64,000 nucleotides of DNA from NCBI GenBank assembly GCA_937944405.1, contig CALDYR010000062.1, positions 16,003 through 80,002 of the forward strand. The letters are read 5' to 3'. Position numbers and translations under genes: made by a program. The notes under the pieces are model-generated. The model searched no databases. It had not been told where the DNA came from and saw only the letters and a program-made list of their open reading frames with translations. Shown here in pieces: positions 26,302 to 36,102 of the stretch. Every line of letters starts with the position of its first letter. Positions within the stretch are counted from its first letter, which is position 1. This DNA comes from an uncultured Pirellulaceae bacterium. Its GTDB lineage: Bacteria; Planctomycetota; Planctomycetia; Pirellulales; Pirellulaceae.

Positions 26302-27226
26302 TTGAACGCAATGGTAGATCACAGGAGCAAAAGATGTACTGGATTCATCTACCACATCGCCAGCGGCCATGCGTTGTTCACAGGCCTAACACTTGTGATG
26401 CTGGCGACGATCACGAACACCCGATCCACGTGGCATGGGCAACGGCTAAAAAGATTGTCGCTGTTGATTGGATGCGTACTGATCTTGGTCGGTGCCGCTT
26501 CGCTACCGATCTGGATCTACAGTATTTTCGTGATCGCTTTATTGGTTTGGACAATTTCTTGTTATCAATCCAAATGGAGAAACATCGCGCGGCGTCTCAC
26601 GATTGGAGTTTGTCTGATCGTGGCTGCCGCCGAATTCCCATTTCATCTAATCCTCACCCTCAACCCTTACAACCGGTTCGGTAAACACCGTGACGGTGAT
26701 AAGCGATTCGGTCACCGCAGGACTCGGCAACGACGACCGTCGGAAAACATGGCCTCAATTGCTGGCTGAGGATCACGGTTTGGGCATCCAAGACATTTCC
26801 CATATCGGCGAAACGGCTGCCTCGGCGCTAAAAAGGGTCCAGCAACATTCGATCCAATCCGACCTAATCATTATCGAAATCGGCGGCAATGATGTTCTCG
26901 GTGGGACCACCGCAGCAGAGTGCGCAGACAACTTGGAAGCCTTAATCTGCGCACTGAACGATGCCGATCACGAGCAACCCAACAATAACCGTGATAGGCA
27001 GTTGCTCATGTTTGAATTACCGCTGCCGCCATTTTACACCAAATTTGGAAAACACCAGCGCGACATCGCAGCGCGGCACCACGTTAAACTAACCCCTAAA
27101 CTTTACTTTTACTCCGTCATTGGCAGACAACATAACACCGTCGATGGAGTTCACCTTTCGCAAGAAGGTCATCGCCAAATGGTGGATGTTGTCTGGCAAA
27201 TCATACGCGACGCGGCCAACCCGTAG
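26302..27226 (+). pseudogene. SGNH/GDSL-type hydrolase with N-terminal membrane part, split by a one-base frameshift
   Basis: The first frame (26302 onward) encodes about 125 residues with three or four hydrophobic helices and ends in sense at LNPYNR. At 26677-26678 one extra T moves the coding sense into the next frame, which continues with SVNTVTVISDSVTAG (block I serine in SDS), IGGND (block III) and DGVHLSQEGH (block V with Asp and His). Removal of one base would give a single protein of about 308 residues. As written, frame one runs on to a stop at 26769, and the catalytic part (26690-27226) could only be made from an internal GTG. Alternatives are a sequencing error or slippage. It follows fmt directly. 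Family: SGNH hydrolase, perhaps an acyl esterase. Confidence 0.75.
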
Positions 27227-27262
27227 AGGCTCAACACCCACCACGACCGGATAACACTCCCG

Positions 27263-27989
27263 ATGTTCAACTGGTTTAAAAAACCGAAGGCGCAAAAAAA
27301 CACTTGCCGCCGCCCGGCCTGAATCGTGGTCATTGCATCTTCATCGAAACGTTCGTTTAAGTTAGGGATTGACCGCTGACGAAACTCAACGGCTACAACG
27401 CATCGCGAAAATTTTCGTCGCCGAAAAAAACTGGGAAGGTTGCGATGGGATCACTGTGACCGAAGAAATGAAAGACACCGTCGCCGGCCAAGCGACATTG
27501 TTGTTGTTGGGTGCGGACGATTTTTACTTTGACAACGTCGCCAGTATTATCATTTTCCCCGCCGCTTTTGTCCGCCAGGCCACCGACGGCGTGATCGCCA
27601 GAGACTCCCACCGCGCGGGCGAAACTTGGCAGGACGGTCCGATCACCCTCTCCTGACAAGACACAATCAGCGGCGGGCGCAATGACCGCGATGACCGCGA
27701 TGAGCAAAACCTCGCCGTTCATGAATTCGCTCACGCGCTCGGCGGCCTCGATGGGGAAACGGGCGGTGGCGTGATGATCGAAGCCCCTGAAACGTGCAGA
27801 AACTGAAAACAGGTTGTGAACCGCGAATTTGCAGAACTCTTGAGGTGCAAACCGCAAGGCATTACGACGCGCTTGGACCACTACGGGGGCACCAATAAAG
27901 CAGAATTTTTCGCTGTCAGTAGCGCAACCTTTTTTGAACAACCCCGAAAACTACAACAGGGACATTCAAGGCTATTTGAGCTATTGTAA
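27263..27989 (+). pseudogene. mtfA: Decayed MtfA-type zinc peptidase gene
   Basis: The remnants match MtfA (DUF980), a gluzincin-like aminopeptidase. It starts MFNWFKKPK (ATG 27263). A frameshift in an A-run near 27295 and a TAG near 27364 follow. From 27369 one frame reads LTADETQRLQRIAKIFVAEK and GQATLLLLGADDF. A TGA at about 27654 replaces the expected tryptophan in LSW. The zinc motif HEFAHALGGLDG follows in the same frame, then another stop near 27807. The C-terminal part (HYGGTNKAEFFAVSSATFFEQP) ends at 27989. At least three separate lesions mean the gene is dead. The zinc motif and the downstream glutamate are still readable, so decay is recent. Confidence 0.8.
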
Positions 27990-28092
27990 AAGTACTATCG
28001 TGTCGACCCAAGAACGTGGCGGCAGAACTAATCCTTCGAATCGCGGTTTATCATCCATCTCCGACATTATCCGACTTTGGAATTCCAACGTT

Positions 28093-29379
28093 ATGCCATC
28101 CATCGCTATGATTCTTAGGTTTGCATCTACACTCCTTGTCTCGACTTTCATTTCGGTATCGACCGCGCTGACGATCTCGTCGGCTTACGCCCAAGACGCA
28201 TGGCACGAATTCCGCGGCACCCAAGGGAACGGCCGAATCGCCGACGGAGCAATCCCCGTCGATTTTTCTCCGTCGAAGGTCCTCTGGAAAACCCCCGTCC
28301 CCGGTCGAGCGTGGTCTTCGCCAGTGGTGTTGGGCAACCAAGTCTGGGTCACCACCGCCACTCCCGATGGCAAACGTATGTCTGCGATTTGCTTCGATGT
28401 CCGAACCGGCGAACAAGTCTTTGACGTTTTGATTCACGAAAACGAAACGCCCTATTTCTGCCACAAAGCGAACTCTTACGCTTCGCCAACGCCGACCATT
28501 GAAGCGGGACGCATCTATGTTCACTTCGGACGCTACGGAACGACTTGCCTAGACACGACCAATGGAAAAATAATATGGCAAAGAACTGACATTCAATGCG
28601 ATCACTTTCGCGGCCCCGCGTCCTCGCCGGTGCTCTCGAAAACCCTTCTGATGGTTGCGATGGACGGCATCGATCAGCAGTTTGTCATCGCCCTGAATAA
28701 GCAAACTGGTGAAACCGCTTGGCAGACGAATCGTGACATCGAATACGGCACCGACAATGGCGACCGTAAAAAGGCTTACAGCACCGGCACAGTCGTGAAC
28801 GTAAGGGACAAACAATTACTCATTTCGCCTTCGGCGGTGGCAACGATCGCTTATGACATCGCCAACGGGAAACCGCAATGGACCGTTTATCATGCCGGCA
28901 TGAACGCGTCTGCGCGCCCCATCCAAACCAGCAATGGCACCGTCCTGTTGACCAACGGGATGGGGAAACTGCTGGCCATTGATCCTTCTGGGCAAGGCGA
29001 CGTCACCCAAACAATGGTTCGGTATGAACGTTCCAAAGTCATTCCGAAAAAATCGACTCCAGTGATCGTCGATGGACTCGCCTTCGCGATCGACGACAAA
29101 GGCGTCGCCTCTTGCTTCGACGCCGAAACGGGCAAAGCTGTCTGGGCCAAGCGTATTGGCGGAAAATTCGCGGCCTCGCCAATCACCGACGGTGAAAAGA
29201 TTTTGGCCGCCAATGAAGCAGGTACCATCCACATTTTTAAAGCGGCTGCACAATATGAACCTTTGGCCGAAGTCAATTTTGCCGACGGATTTCACGCCAG
29301 CCCCGCAGCGATCCAAGGTGATTTGATCCTCCGCAGCCTCACCCACCTTTACCGCATCAAAGGCCAGCACTCGAAATAA
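28093..29379 (+). CDS. PQQ-like beta-propeller repeat protein, secreted
   Basis: About 428 residues with a signal peptide (start ATG 28093 or 28108, cleavage near AYAQD) and a chain of beta-propeller blades of the PQQ/BamB type. Repeats with the pattern DxxTGxxxW can be read: DVRTGEQVF, DTTNGKIIWQ, NKQTGETAWQ, DIANGKPQWT and DAETGKAVWAK. Nothing indicates bound PQQ or an enzyme active site. Such proteins in planctomycetes are periplasmic or surface proteins of unknown role. The reading frame is open further upstream but that part overlaps the dead mtfA gene and is not coding in style. Confidence 0.85.
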   Translation: MPSIAMILRFASTLLVSTFISVSTALTISSAYAQDAWHEFRGTQGNGRIADGAIPVDFSPSKVLWKTPVPGRAWSSPVVLGNQVWVTTATPDGKRMSAICFDVRTGEQVFDVLIHENETPYFCHKANSYASPTPTIEAGRIYVHFGRYGTTCLDTTNGKIIWQRTDIQCDHFRGPASSPVLSKTLLMVAMDGIDQQFVIALNKQTGETAWQTNRDIEYGTDNGDRKKAYSTGTVVNVRDKQLLISPSAVATIAYDIANGKPQWTVYHAGMNASARPIQTSNGTVLLTNGMGKLLAIDPSGQGDVTQTMVRYERSKVIPKKSTPVIVDGLAFAIDDKGVASCFDAETGKAVWAKRIGGKFAASPITDGEKILAANEAGTIHIFKAAAQYEPLAEVNFADGFHASPAAIQGDLILRSLTHLYRIKGQHSK

Positions 29380-29615
29380 GGCGCTTCCCAAATTTTAGTG
29401 GCAAGTTTGAAAATCGTAGTAAGATTCGCCAGAATTCCCGATTGGTTCATTCCCGATTGGCTCACTGAAGGACATTCCAACCACCTCCAATGCATTCTCT
29501 GGAGAAACCAAATAACGCCAGCGCCTATTTTTTCGCAACAAAGCCACTGCCACCGGCGGAACCCGTACACCGTTGGCTCATCTTTCTCGGGGGATGAAAG
29601 ATCACTGAGAAAAAG

Positions 29616-30251
29616 TCAATGTGATAGTGTCTTCTTGGTCGCCAATTCCGTCCGGCGTGTCAAATTCTCTTGAATAAAGGTTCCACGGGGATCGAAAACG
29701 CGCGCGTTTAATTCCACATCATCGGGGTGATCTTCTAAAGTATATTTCTGGGCCAGAAAATTTGCGTCTTTGCTGGCCGAAAGCGCACCGCGCGAACGGC
29801 TTTGAATGAACGCCAACCACATTCGATCGGGGCCGATTCCCAAAGTCGAATCGGTGGCGTTGGCCTGAAAATCACTCGGCGTCAACGGCGACAAATGTAA
29901 TGTGAAAATCGTGAAGGCTAAAAATACGCACGCAATCCACACCGACAATACCGATTGACCGACCATTTCAATGACCGGATCAAAGTGCAGCTTGCGACTG
30001 GAAGTGATGTCGGTCAACGTTCGTAAAACCAAATAACTGCCCACAAACAAAATCCACACGGCCAGAAAATCAACCAGCGGTTTGTAGCCCACACTCCCAG
30101 CCAACTCTGTGGCCAACCCTTCGTAAAAACTTGACGCAATCAAACCCGATAGAATCATATTGATCAGCGTTAAGCAATTGCTCCAAATCCCAAACCACCA
30201 AGTGCAGGCAATCACGCCGAAGAACACCAAAACGATAATTAAAGTAATCAT
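29616..30251 (-). CDS. CvpA-family membrane protein
   Basis: A 211-residue membrane protein with four hydrophobic helices in the first 130 residues (about 2-23, 25-43, 62-80, 92-122), the layout of CvpA/colicin V production proteins, and a soluble C-terminal part with charged residues. CvpA proteins have been tied to envelope stress and secretion; the mechanism is unknown. It lies about 100 bases after the ATPase-like gene at 30349-31659 on the same strand, so it may be the last gene of the pilT-like operon. Confidence 0.7.
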   Translation of the reverse strand: MITLIIVLVFFGVIACTWWFGIWSNCLTLINMILSGLIASSFYEGLATELAGSVGYKPLVDFLAVWILFVGSYLVLRTLTDITSSRKLHFDPVIEMVGQSVLSVWIACVFLAFTIFTLHLSPLTPSDFQANATDSTLGIGPDRMWLAFIQSRSRGALSASKDANFLAQKYTLEDHPDDVELNARVFDPRGTFIQENLTRRTELATKKTLSH

Positions 30252-30348
30252 AATCTTACAATCAACAAATAAATCAATACTTGGCAGGTCTCGGGCAAGG
30301 CGTTTACTTCATTCCTTGCGCGTCTTGATGATCTAACTCACTTGCCAC

Positions 30349-31659
30349 TTACTTCAGCGACAACACGCGCTGAAGTTCTTCGACCGAGGTTATCCCTTGA
30401 GCGATCAACAACGCGCCTTCCTGACGCATCGTAACCTGCCGACTTTTTTGGGCGATCGATTTTAGCGTCTGTTGATCGGACTTTTTCAACAACGCGCTGC
30501 GCATCGTTTGGTTAACCTCTAGCATCTCAAAAATTCCCGTTAAGCCGTAATAACCGATGCCACCGCACGTTTTACATGGTTCGACTTCTTTTTCCTCTTC
30601 ATCGACCATGCCTTCGCGATAGACAAACGGACGATACAGTTCGGAAATCCTCCCTTCTGGCAGACCCAATTTTCGCAACAGGTCCGGATGCGGTTTATAG
30701 TCCACTTTGCACGTCTGGCAAAGCTTTCTCAGCTTCCTCATGCAAACGACCATGGTCAACATGTTGGCAAATTTTTCCAGATCAGGTTTCAGCCCCACGA
30801 TGCGCAATAACGCATCGATGCAGTTACGTCCCGGTCCACGTACAAAAATCGGCATGTCATGCTTCGAAGATATTGCCATCATGTCATTGAGGGATCCACC
30901 ATCGGGCACATCGTTGAACGCCAACACGTTGGGTTCCTTTAACAACAATTGCGGCAGCGGCGTCATCGAAGTTTCGCCCTTGCCTTTATCGAAAGTGATA
31001 GAGCCGAAATTGATGACTTCTTGCTCCACCAATGATTCCTCTTCGATTACGAAGAAGTCGCGCGTCAGCCGATCACACGCGCTCAAAACCCCCCGCCAAG
31101 CCGACGTATAACCTTCCCCGGGTTTGGCAGACACCAGCAGCAAATGCGAATCGTCTCGCCGCAGCACCTCACGGAGCTTTTCCTTCATGCTCGACCGCAT
31201 CCCCAGTTCTTCAACGGTCTCGATCAGCTCCTTCTTCCACGTTATATAAACCGCAACGCGCTCACCCGTTTTGACGCCTTGGGATACGACGCGGATCTTT
31301 TGTCTGGTCTTTTGATATTCGGTGGCAAAATTACCCGTTTGCCGAGCTCTGCGTTCCCGGTAATCCATCCCCGCCAACTGTTTCAAAGTCGCCAACATGT
31401 AATCACCGGTTTCGCGCTCCATCGGTGGCCCAGCATGCCAAATCCCATCAATCTGATAACGAACCGTAACCTGATTCGAAGTGTAGTCCAACACCGTGAC
31501 TTCCGAACGCTTCACAATCGCTTCTGCAATCAGCACCGACACTGTGAAGTAACCGGGTGACGGTTTCACCATCTCTAGGTTCGTTTCCCGAGCTTCATCG
31601 TCATCACCGGCAGGGGTGAAGCTGACCGGAGGCCGATCGTATTCTTCATCGAAGGACAT
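30349..31659 (-). CDS. GspE/PilB-like protein with degenerate nucleotide-binding motifs (paralog 2)
   Basis: A 436-residue protein of the type II secretion/type IV pilus ATPase family. The overall layout is kept: an N-terminal domain (VRYQIDGIWH, GMDYRERRARQ), a core, a tetracysteine zinc motif (C314, C317, C362, C365), and the C-terminal GLTGIFEMLEVN stretch with GITSVEELQRVL. The Walker A site reads SAKPGEGYTS (177-186), where active enzymes have GPTGSGKT; the lysine is lost. Walker B reads LAFNDVPDGG instead of VGEIRD. ATP hydrolysis is therefore unlikely; a structural or regulatory role is inferred. It has no signal or membrane segment. Confidence 0.85.
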   Translation of the reverse strand: MSFDEEYDRPPVSFTPAGDDDEARETNLEMVKPSPGYFTVSVLIAEAIVKRSEVTVLDYTSNQVTVRYQIDGIWHAGPPMERETGDYMLATLKQLAGMDYRERRARQTGNFATEYQKTRQKIRVVSQGVKTGERVAVYITWKKELIETVEELGMRSSMKEKLREVLRRDDSHLLLVSAKPGEGYTSAWRGVLSACDRLTRDFFVIEEESLVEQEVINFGSITFDKGKGETSMTPLPQLLLKEPNVLAFNDVPDGGSLNDMMAISSKHDMPIFVRGPGRNCIDALLRIVGLKPDLEKFANMLTMVVCMRKLRKLCQTCKVDYKPHPDLLRKLGLPEGRISELYRPFVYREGMVDEEEKEVEPCKTCGGIGYYGLTGIFEMLEVNQTMRSALLKKSDQQTLKSIAQKSRQVTMRQEGALLIAQGITSVEELQRVLSLK

Positions 31660-31881
31660 AAAGTTGATCTGCTACAAAAAAATAGTTTGGAGTGGAATTG
31701 TCTAGATTGGTATAGTTTGGGGTGGTGCGTCGTAGCGTGATTTAACGATGCAAACGATGATTCAGCAACGTTTCCACCGTGGCAAGGGCGAATCTTGGCC
31801 AAACGGAAACCAAAGCCGAACTCAAACCACCCCTAAGCAAAACCCGAACGCCGATCGACGACAATCCAATCGCGCTGAAGT

Positions 31882-33708
31882 CTACTTCTTCAGCGCCGCC
31901 TGCACCTCCGCCAACGACGTCACCCCCAGCAACACCAGCTGATAGGCACCGGATTTCAATGACACCTTCGCCTTGGACTGGATTGCGGCTTTGTCAATCG
32001 CGGCCACATTTGGCGTTTCCTTAAGGGATGCTCGCACCGCGTCGTTCATCTTGATCATTTCAAAAATGCCAATCCGCCCGATATACCCCAACCCACGACA
32101 CGTTTCACAGGTTGGGAACTCGATAGGATTGCCTTTTTCGTCGACCCGCTGGTCCGGGGGCGGTAACCGCCACTGTTGGAAGATCGTTTTTTGCTTCTTG
32201 GGATCGCCCCCTAACTGCTGAATCGTTTTGGGCGGCACTGGCGCTTCGGTTTTGCAATCGTCGCAAAGCCGTCTCACGAGCCTTTGATTGGTAACATATT
32301 TTGTCGCGGCCCGAAAATTTTCGCGATTCCCAGTCTTAGAATAAAGTCGCAACAACGCCTCGGCGGCAGAACCGGCGTTGACCTGCAACCACGCCGCCCG
32401 GCCATCGGCGACCACCTGCGTGCACAGCAGATCAAGCACTTCGCCGTTTGGAATCTCCGGCAGCGCTATCGCGTCGGGCTGCGTCAACAGCGCCGCCTTG
32501 AGCGCCGCTACCGCCCGATCGTCACCTTCGTATTCTTTGGGAATGATGTTTTCGATCGAGGTTTCCGTTTCATTGGAAGAAACCAATCCGATACAGTCTC
32601 GCGTAAGCCTATCGGCGGACATCAGCAACCCTTGCCAAGTCGACGATAATCCGTGTTTGGGCGGCGCCGACACGATCACAACGCCCGTCGAATTCAAACA
32701 TGCGATAAATTTGTCGGCCATACTGGGGAGCATTCCCAACTGTTTCAAATTCAGCAAATCTTTGGTGGCCCGCACGAATTCCACTCGCACTTTTTCACCG
32801 GTTTTCACGCCTTGGGAACGAACTTGAACTTCGGCTTTGCCCAGTTCCGATTTGAAATTGAACACCCCTTTTTGCTTCGCGCGACGCTCACTCGGATCCA
32901 GCCCCGCCAAATGCTTGAGACTCACCAGCAGCGCGTCACCGCTGGGCCGATCCATCGCCGCCATCGCGTGCCATGTTCCATCAACGAATAACTTGGGCAC
33001 CGCCTGGTTCTGTGTGTAGTCGATTTGAATAATGTCCGCGCGTTTGGATTTGCCGTCAAAAAGCATCTCCTTGAGCGGCACAAAACCGGAAGATTGCCGG
33101 GCGTTAATCAGCGCCTTTTTCTGCAACACATCAGTTTCCCCGGCCGGCGAAAAACTCAATTCAACGCCTTCATCCTGAGCCAACACTTCGGTCGCGGCGC
33201 CTCGGCTTCCCGATCTATCCCCAGAAACACGTTGCCGGAGTCCCTGGTTGACGCTCAATTGTTTCCGACGAACGACCGTATAACAAACCATTGGGACCAG
33301 TGCGGCCAACAAAAACAATGGGTAACCAACCCAGAAAATTGGTATCGAAATCGCCGCAAAGAATCCGACAACACCAACCCCCACATTCAGCAGGTTCCAA
33401 AATTGTGGAATGATCTCCGTTCCGTCAGCCAATTTCACCGCGTCTTGGTTGATCCAATCGGCATTACGGACCCAAAACACAAACGTAAAAACAACCAACG
33501 CCAGTTTCCACCATGCTAGATAAGCGTTACCGCCTTTCACCGCGGCCAAGGGGAACAAGGGGGCCAAACCATCGCTGAACGCGAATGCGGAACTGGCTGC
33601 CAGCGCGTCGGATGACATCAATAACGCCAGTAACACACCAACCGAACCAACAACCAGCGTACCGGTGGTTCTCAAATTGAACCGCAGGTAAAAAAATCGA
33701 CGATTCAT
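31882..33708 (-). CDS. Membrane-anchored GspE/PilB-like protein with degenerate nucleotide-binding motifs (paralog 1)
   Basis: A 608-residue protein: an N-terminal region of about 150 residues with four hydrophobic helices (about 14-36, 64-80, 107-127, 129-147), then a GspE-like part homologous to the downstream gene. The P-loop region is SAPPKHGLSS (347-356) without a GKT lysine. The Walker B region is IALPEIPNGE. The zinc tetracysteine (C482, C485, C534, C537) and the GYIGRIGIFEM stretch are kept. It is very probably not an ATPase. The membrane fusion is unusual, because GspE proteins are cytosolic and reach the membrane through GspL. Its ATG overlaps the pilT-like stop codon by one base (TAATG), indicating translational coupling. 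Confidence 0.85.
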   Translation of the reverse strand: MNRRFFYLRFNLRTTGTLVVGSVGVLLALLMSSDALAASSAFAFSDGLAPLFPLAAVKGGNAYLAWWKLALVVFTFVFWVRNADWINQDAVKLADGTEIIPQFWNLLNVGVGVVGFFAAISIPIFWVGYPLFLLAALVPMVCYTVVRRKQLSVNQGLRQRVSGDRSGSRGAATEVLAQDEGVELSFSPAGETDVLQKKALINARQSSGFVPLKEMLFDGKSKRADIIQIDYTQNQAVPKLFVDGTWHAMAAMDRPSGDALLVSLKHLAGLDPSERRAKQKGVFNFKSELGKAEVQVRSQGVKTGEKVRVEFVRATKDLLNLKQLGMLPSMADKFIACLNSTGVVIVSAPPKHGLSSTWQGLLMSADRLTRDCIGLVSSNETETSIENIIPKEYEGDDRAVAALKAALLTQPDAIALPEIPNGEVLDLLCTQVVADGRAAWLQVNAGSAAEALLRLYSKTGNRENFRAATKYVTNQRLVRRLCDDCKTEAPVPPKTIQQLGGDPKKQKTIFQQWRLPPPDQRVDEKGNPIEFPTCETCRGLGYIGRIGIFEMIKMNDAVRASLKETPNVAAIDKAAIQSKAKVSLKSGAYQLVLLGVTSLAEVQAALKK

Positions 33709-34940
33709 TAAATGATTCCAGGACTTGAAACATTGATGCCTTTGAGACGCATTTTCAATTCGTCTTTGTTTGGAGCGACTGCGAAAGCCGTTGGACGATC
33801 GATCAATTCGTCATCGATCAGCCCTTTGAGACTCTTAGTGAAGTCTTGCATGCCTTCTTCTTCACCGATCCGAATTGCATCGGGCAGGTTGTGATCCTTT
33901 TCTTCCAAAATCAACTTTCGAACCGTAGGGTTGAAAGTCATAATTTCGCAGGTTGGAACACGCCCCACATTTGGTTTGATTGATTTCAACAACTTCTGCG
34001 CCACGATCGCCTTCATGTTCATGGCAATCGCGTTTCGAATCGCTCCGTGAAGCTCCTCAGGGAACAGATCCAAAATACGGCCAATCGTAGACGGAGCCGA
34101 CGACGCGTGAATCGTGCCAAAAACCAGATGCCCTGTTTCAGCGGCGTGGATGGCTGTCATGAAAGTCTCTTCGTCACGAAGTTCGCCGACCAGAATGATA
34201 TCAGGATCTTCACGCACCGCATGTTTCATCCCAACGCCAAAATCGACCACGTCGATTCCAATTTCGCGCTGATTGATCAAACATTTCTCATCAGTGAAAA
34301 CAAATTCGATCGGATCTTCTAATGTCAAAATGTGTTTGTAATAGGTCCGGTTAATATAATTCAGCATCGACGCGATCGTTGTCGATTTACCCGAACCGGT
34401 CACACCGGCCAATAGAATCATGCCCTGATCGAAATGGCATAACGTTTCGACCTTGGGAGGCAGATACAGTCCTTCGAAGTTTGGAATATGATTGTTCACA
34501 CGACGGGCAACCAACCCAATTTTCCCTAACTGCTGCAGCATGTTGACTCGGAAACGCCAGTCAGTGCCGTCGACGTCAACCACATACGCAAAGTCAGCAC
34601 CGCCTTCGTCGTCGAAGATTTTTCGGTTCCGGTCGTTCATCATCGGAAACAGTAACCGTGCCATTTCTTCCATCTCTATCGGTGGACGATTGAGCGGTTT
34701 TAGCGTTCCGTTGACGCGCACGATCGGTGGTTTACCGACCTTGAGATGAAGGTCACTGCCTTCCAGTTTCACCAAGGCGCGGAACAATTTATCGACGTCT
34801 TTTTCGAGTCGTTGTTCAGTGAACCGGGCCACCATTCGATCGACGGCCGCCTGCTGATTCGCTTCATGGTTATCAGCAACCGGTTGCTGGCCGTTGCCCT
34901 CGGGTTCGGATGGGGTTTCTTTTTTGGTTTTCGTTGACAT
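33708..34940 (-). CDS. pilT: PilT-type ATPase of type IV pili/secretion
   Basis: A 410-residue hexameric secretion ATPase of the PilT class, which drives pilus retraction. Active motifs are intact: Walker A GVTGSGKST (179-187), the Asp box around LTLEDPIEF, Walker B DPDIILVGELRDEET (246-259) and the His box TGHLVFGTIHAS (269-280). The zinc motif of PilB/GspE is absent, as expected for PilT. The first 45 residues are hydrophilic. It is first in a minus-strand operon with two degenerate paralogs. No pilin, PilC or secretin gene is in the window. Confidence 0.92.
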   Translation of the reverse strand: MSTKTKKETPSEPEGNGQQPVADNHEANQQAAVDRMVARFTEQRLEKDVDKLFRALVKLEGSDLHLKVGKPPIVRVNGTLKPLNRPPIEMEEMARLLFPMMNDRNRKIFDDEGGADFAYVVDVDGTDWRFRVNMLQQLGKIGLVARRVNNHIPNFEGLYLPPKVETLCHFDQGMILLAGVTGSGKSTTIASMLNYINRTYYKHILTLEDPIEFVFTDEKCLINQREIGIDVVDFGVGMKHAVREDPDIILVGELRDEETFMTAIHAAETGHLVFGTIHASSAPSTIGRILDLFPEELHGAIRNAIAMNMKAIVAQKLLKSIKPNVGRVPTCEIMTFNPTVRKLILEEKDHNLPDAIRIGEEEGMQDFTKSLKGLIDDELIDRPTAFAVAPNKDELKMRLKGINVSSPGII

Positions 34941-35431
34941 CGTATTTCAATCCTTTAGACCGCTGAAACGATTCCACAAAGCGAACTGGCGACGCAGCAG
35001 GGCGGCAAATAAATTAGCGGTGGGTTGCCCAAGAGCACAACGAACAAGCAATCACGAGCATGCCGTTCATTGCGCACTTACTTTAGATAGACCCCGCCAG
35101 AGGGTCAACCAAGCCGCCTTCGCTGTTGAAAGTTGTTTACAAAAAAATTCGTTCGCCTATTGTAGCAACAACTCTAAACGTTCGCCTTATGAATCTGCGC
35201 GGCGATTTATTTTCCTATGTTGCATTAAAACGACACTGTGGCATGATCACATCACCCCGTTACCAGCATGTTGCCAAAACTCAACATGACAACCATGACG
35301 ACTTCTCCTCAAAAAACAATTTCACCCGCTTTTTAGCGTTAGAAAAAGTAAACCAAGGCTCTCGTTCGAACCCTTGGCATATCTGGTGCTTTTTGAGGCT
35401 TGGTCGTCATCAGCGACGTGTTTACCACCCC
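34941..35431. other. Intergenic stretch before the gene at 35432
   Basis: About 490 bases between the divergent pilT-like gene and a small membrane protein. The frame of the plus-strand gene is open back to 35126, but that part lacks coding character. No RNA gene or repeat was noticed; promoters for both flanking genes should lie here. Confidence 0.45.
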
Positions 35432-35905
35432 ATGGCATCCTCCCAATGCGACACTATGCGAACACAACAAGTCAGCTTTGCGCTCTCTTGCGGATCCATT
35501 TCCAAGATCGCATTCGGGCTTTGCTTGGGGTTGTTGTGGACAGTTGTAATTATCGCCGTGGTTCAGGTCGCGGCGGTGATCGTCCTTCCGTGGTCCCCAT
35601 CGGTCCACGCGGAGAATACAACCTCCCTTTCTGCGGAAACCGAAAATCTGCGGTACACGACCTTAGGCTGGCAAGATCCCGCCAATTGGATGGCTCGACC
35701 CCAACAGGGAAGTCGATTGAATTTGGGATCTGTTAGCCCGCTGATCTGGGCCGCCATGTTGGTGCTCGCGGTCGGTATCGCCGTTATGTGGCTTTCCAAC
35801 GACGACGAAGTCGAACGAATCTTCCATGACCGATTAGAAAAAGCTGAACTGATCGCGCAATGGAAGTCCCAACAACGATCCATCGAGCAAAACCAAAACC
35901 AATGA
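35432..35905 (+). CDS. Membrane protein of unknown function with two transmembrane segments
   Basis: About 150 residues from ATG 35432 (an alternative is ATG 35456). Two hydrophobic segments are seen: VAAVIVLPW-ending helix at about 25-50 and LIWAAMLVLAVGIAVMW near 108-125. Between them is a polar loop with ENLRYTTLGWQDPANW. The C-terminal tail is charged and may form a short coiled coil (DEVERIFHDRLEKAELIAQW). No family is recognised. The gene stands between a secretion operon and a DUF1501 gene on the opposite strand. Confidence 0.6.
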   Translation: MASSQCDTMRTQQVSFALSCGSISKIAFGLCLGLLWTVVIIAVVQVAAVIVLPWSPSVHAENTTSLSAETENLRYTTLGWQDPANWMARPQQGSRLNLGSVSPLIWAAMLVLAVGIAVMWLSNDDEVERIFHDRLEKAELIAQWKSQQRSIEQNQNQ

Positions 35906-36039
35906 TCCCGTTGGTGAAAATCGGTTGGGCGACAAAAGAATCGCGGCCCTCAGTCATACCCCCTCAATGATAGCGATTCGAAAATCAGAAGACAGTTCGC
36001 CGCTACCAGCGCGGGTGGTTGATCGAAACATTCGGTCGA

Positions 36040-36095
36040 AGGAACCATGCCACCGGTTAAGTCCCAATGGTTGAGTCCCAATGGTTAGGTCGCAG
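36040..36095. repeat. Short direct repeats downstream of the DUF1501 gene
   Basis: The unit TCCCAATGGTT occurs twice with the related GGTTAAG/GGTTGAG/GGTTAGG flanks near 36056-36088, just after the DUF1501 stop codon. No stem or T-tract is visible. Function unknown. Confidence 0.35.
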
Positions 36096-36102
36096 GGACC
36101 GG

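Noticed and set aside
28051-28524. Minus-strand open frame inside the beta-propeller gene
   Set aside because: It is the antisense of a clear secreted protein with blade repeats and shows arginine-rich shadow composition.
35126-35431. N-terminal extension of the membrane protein at 35432
   Set aside because: The open frame is there, but the extension is rich in basic and rare residues, has no ribosome-binding site and would place 100 non-conserved residues before the first helix.
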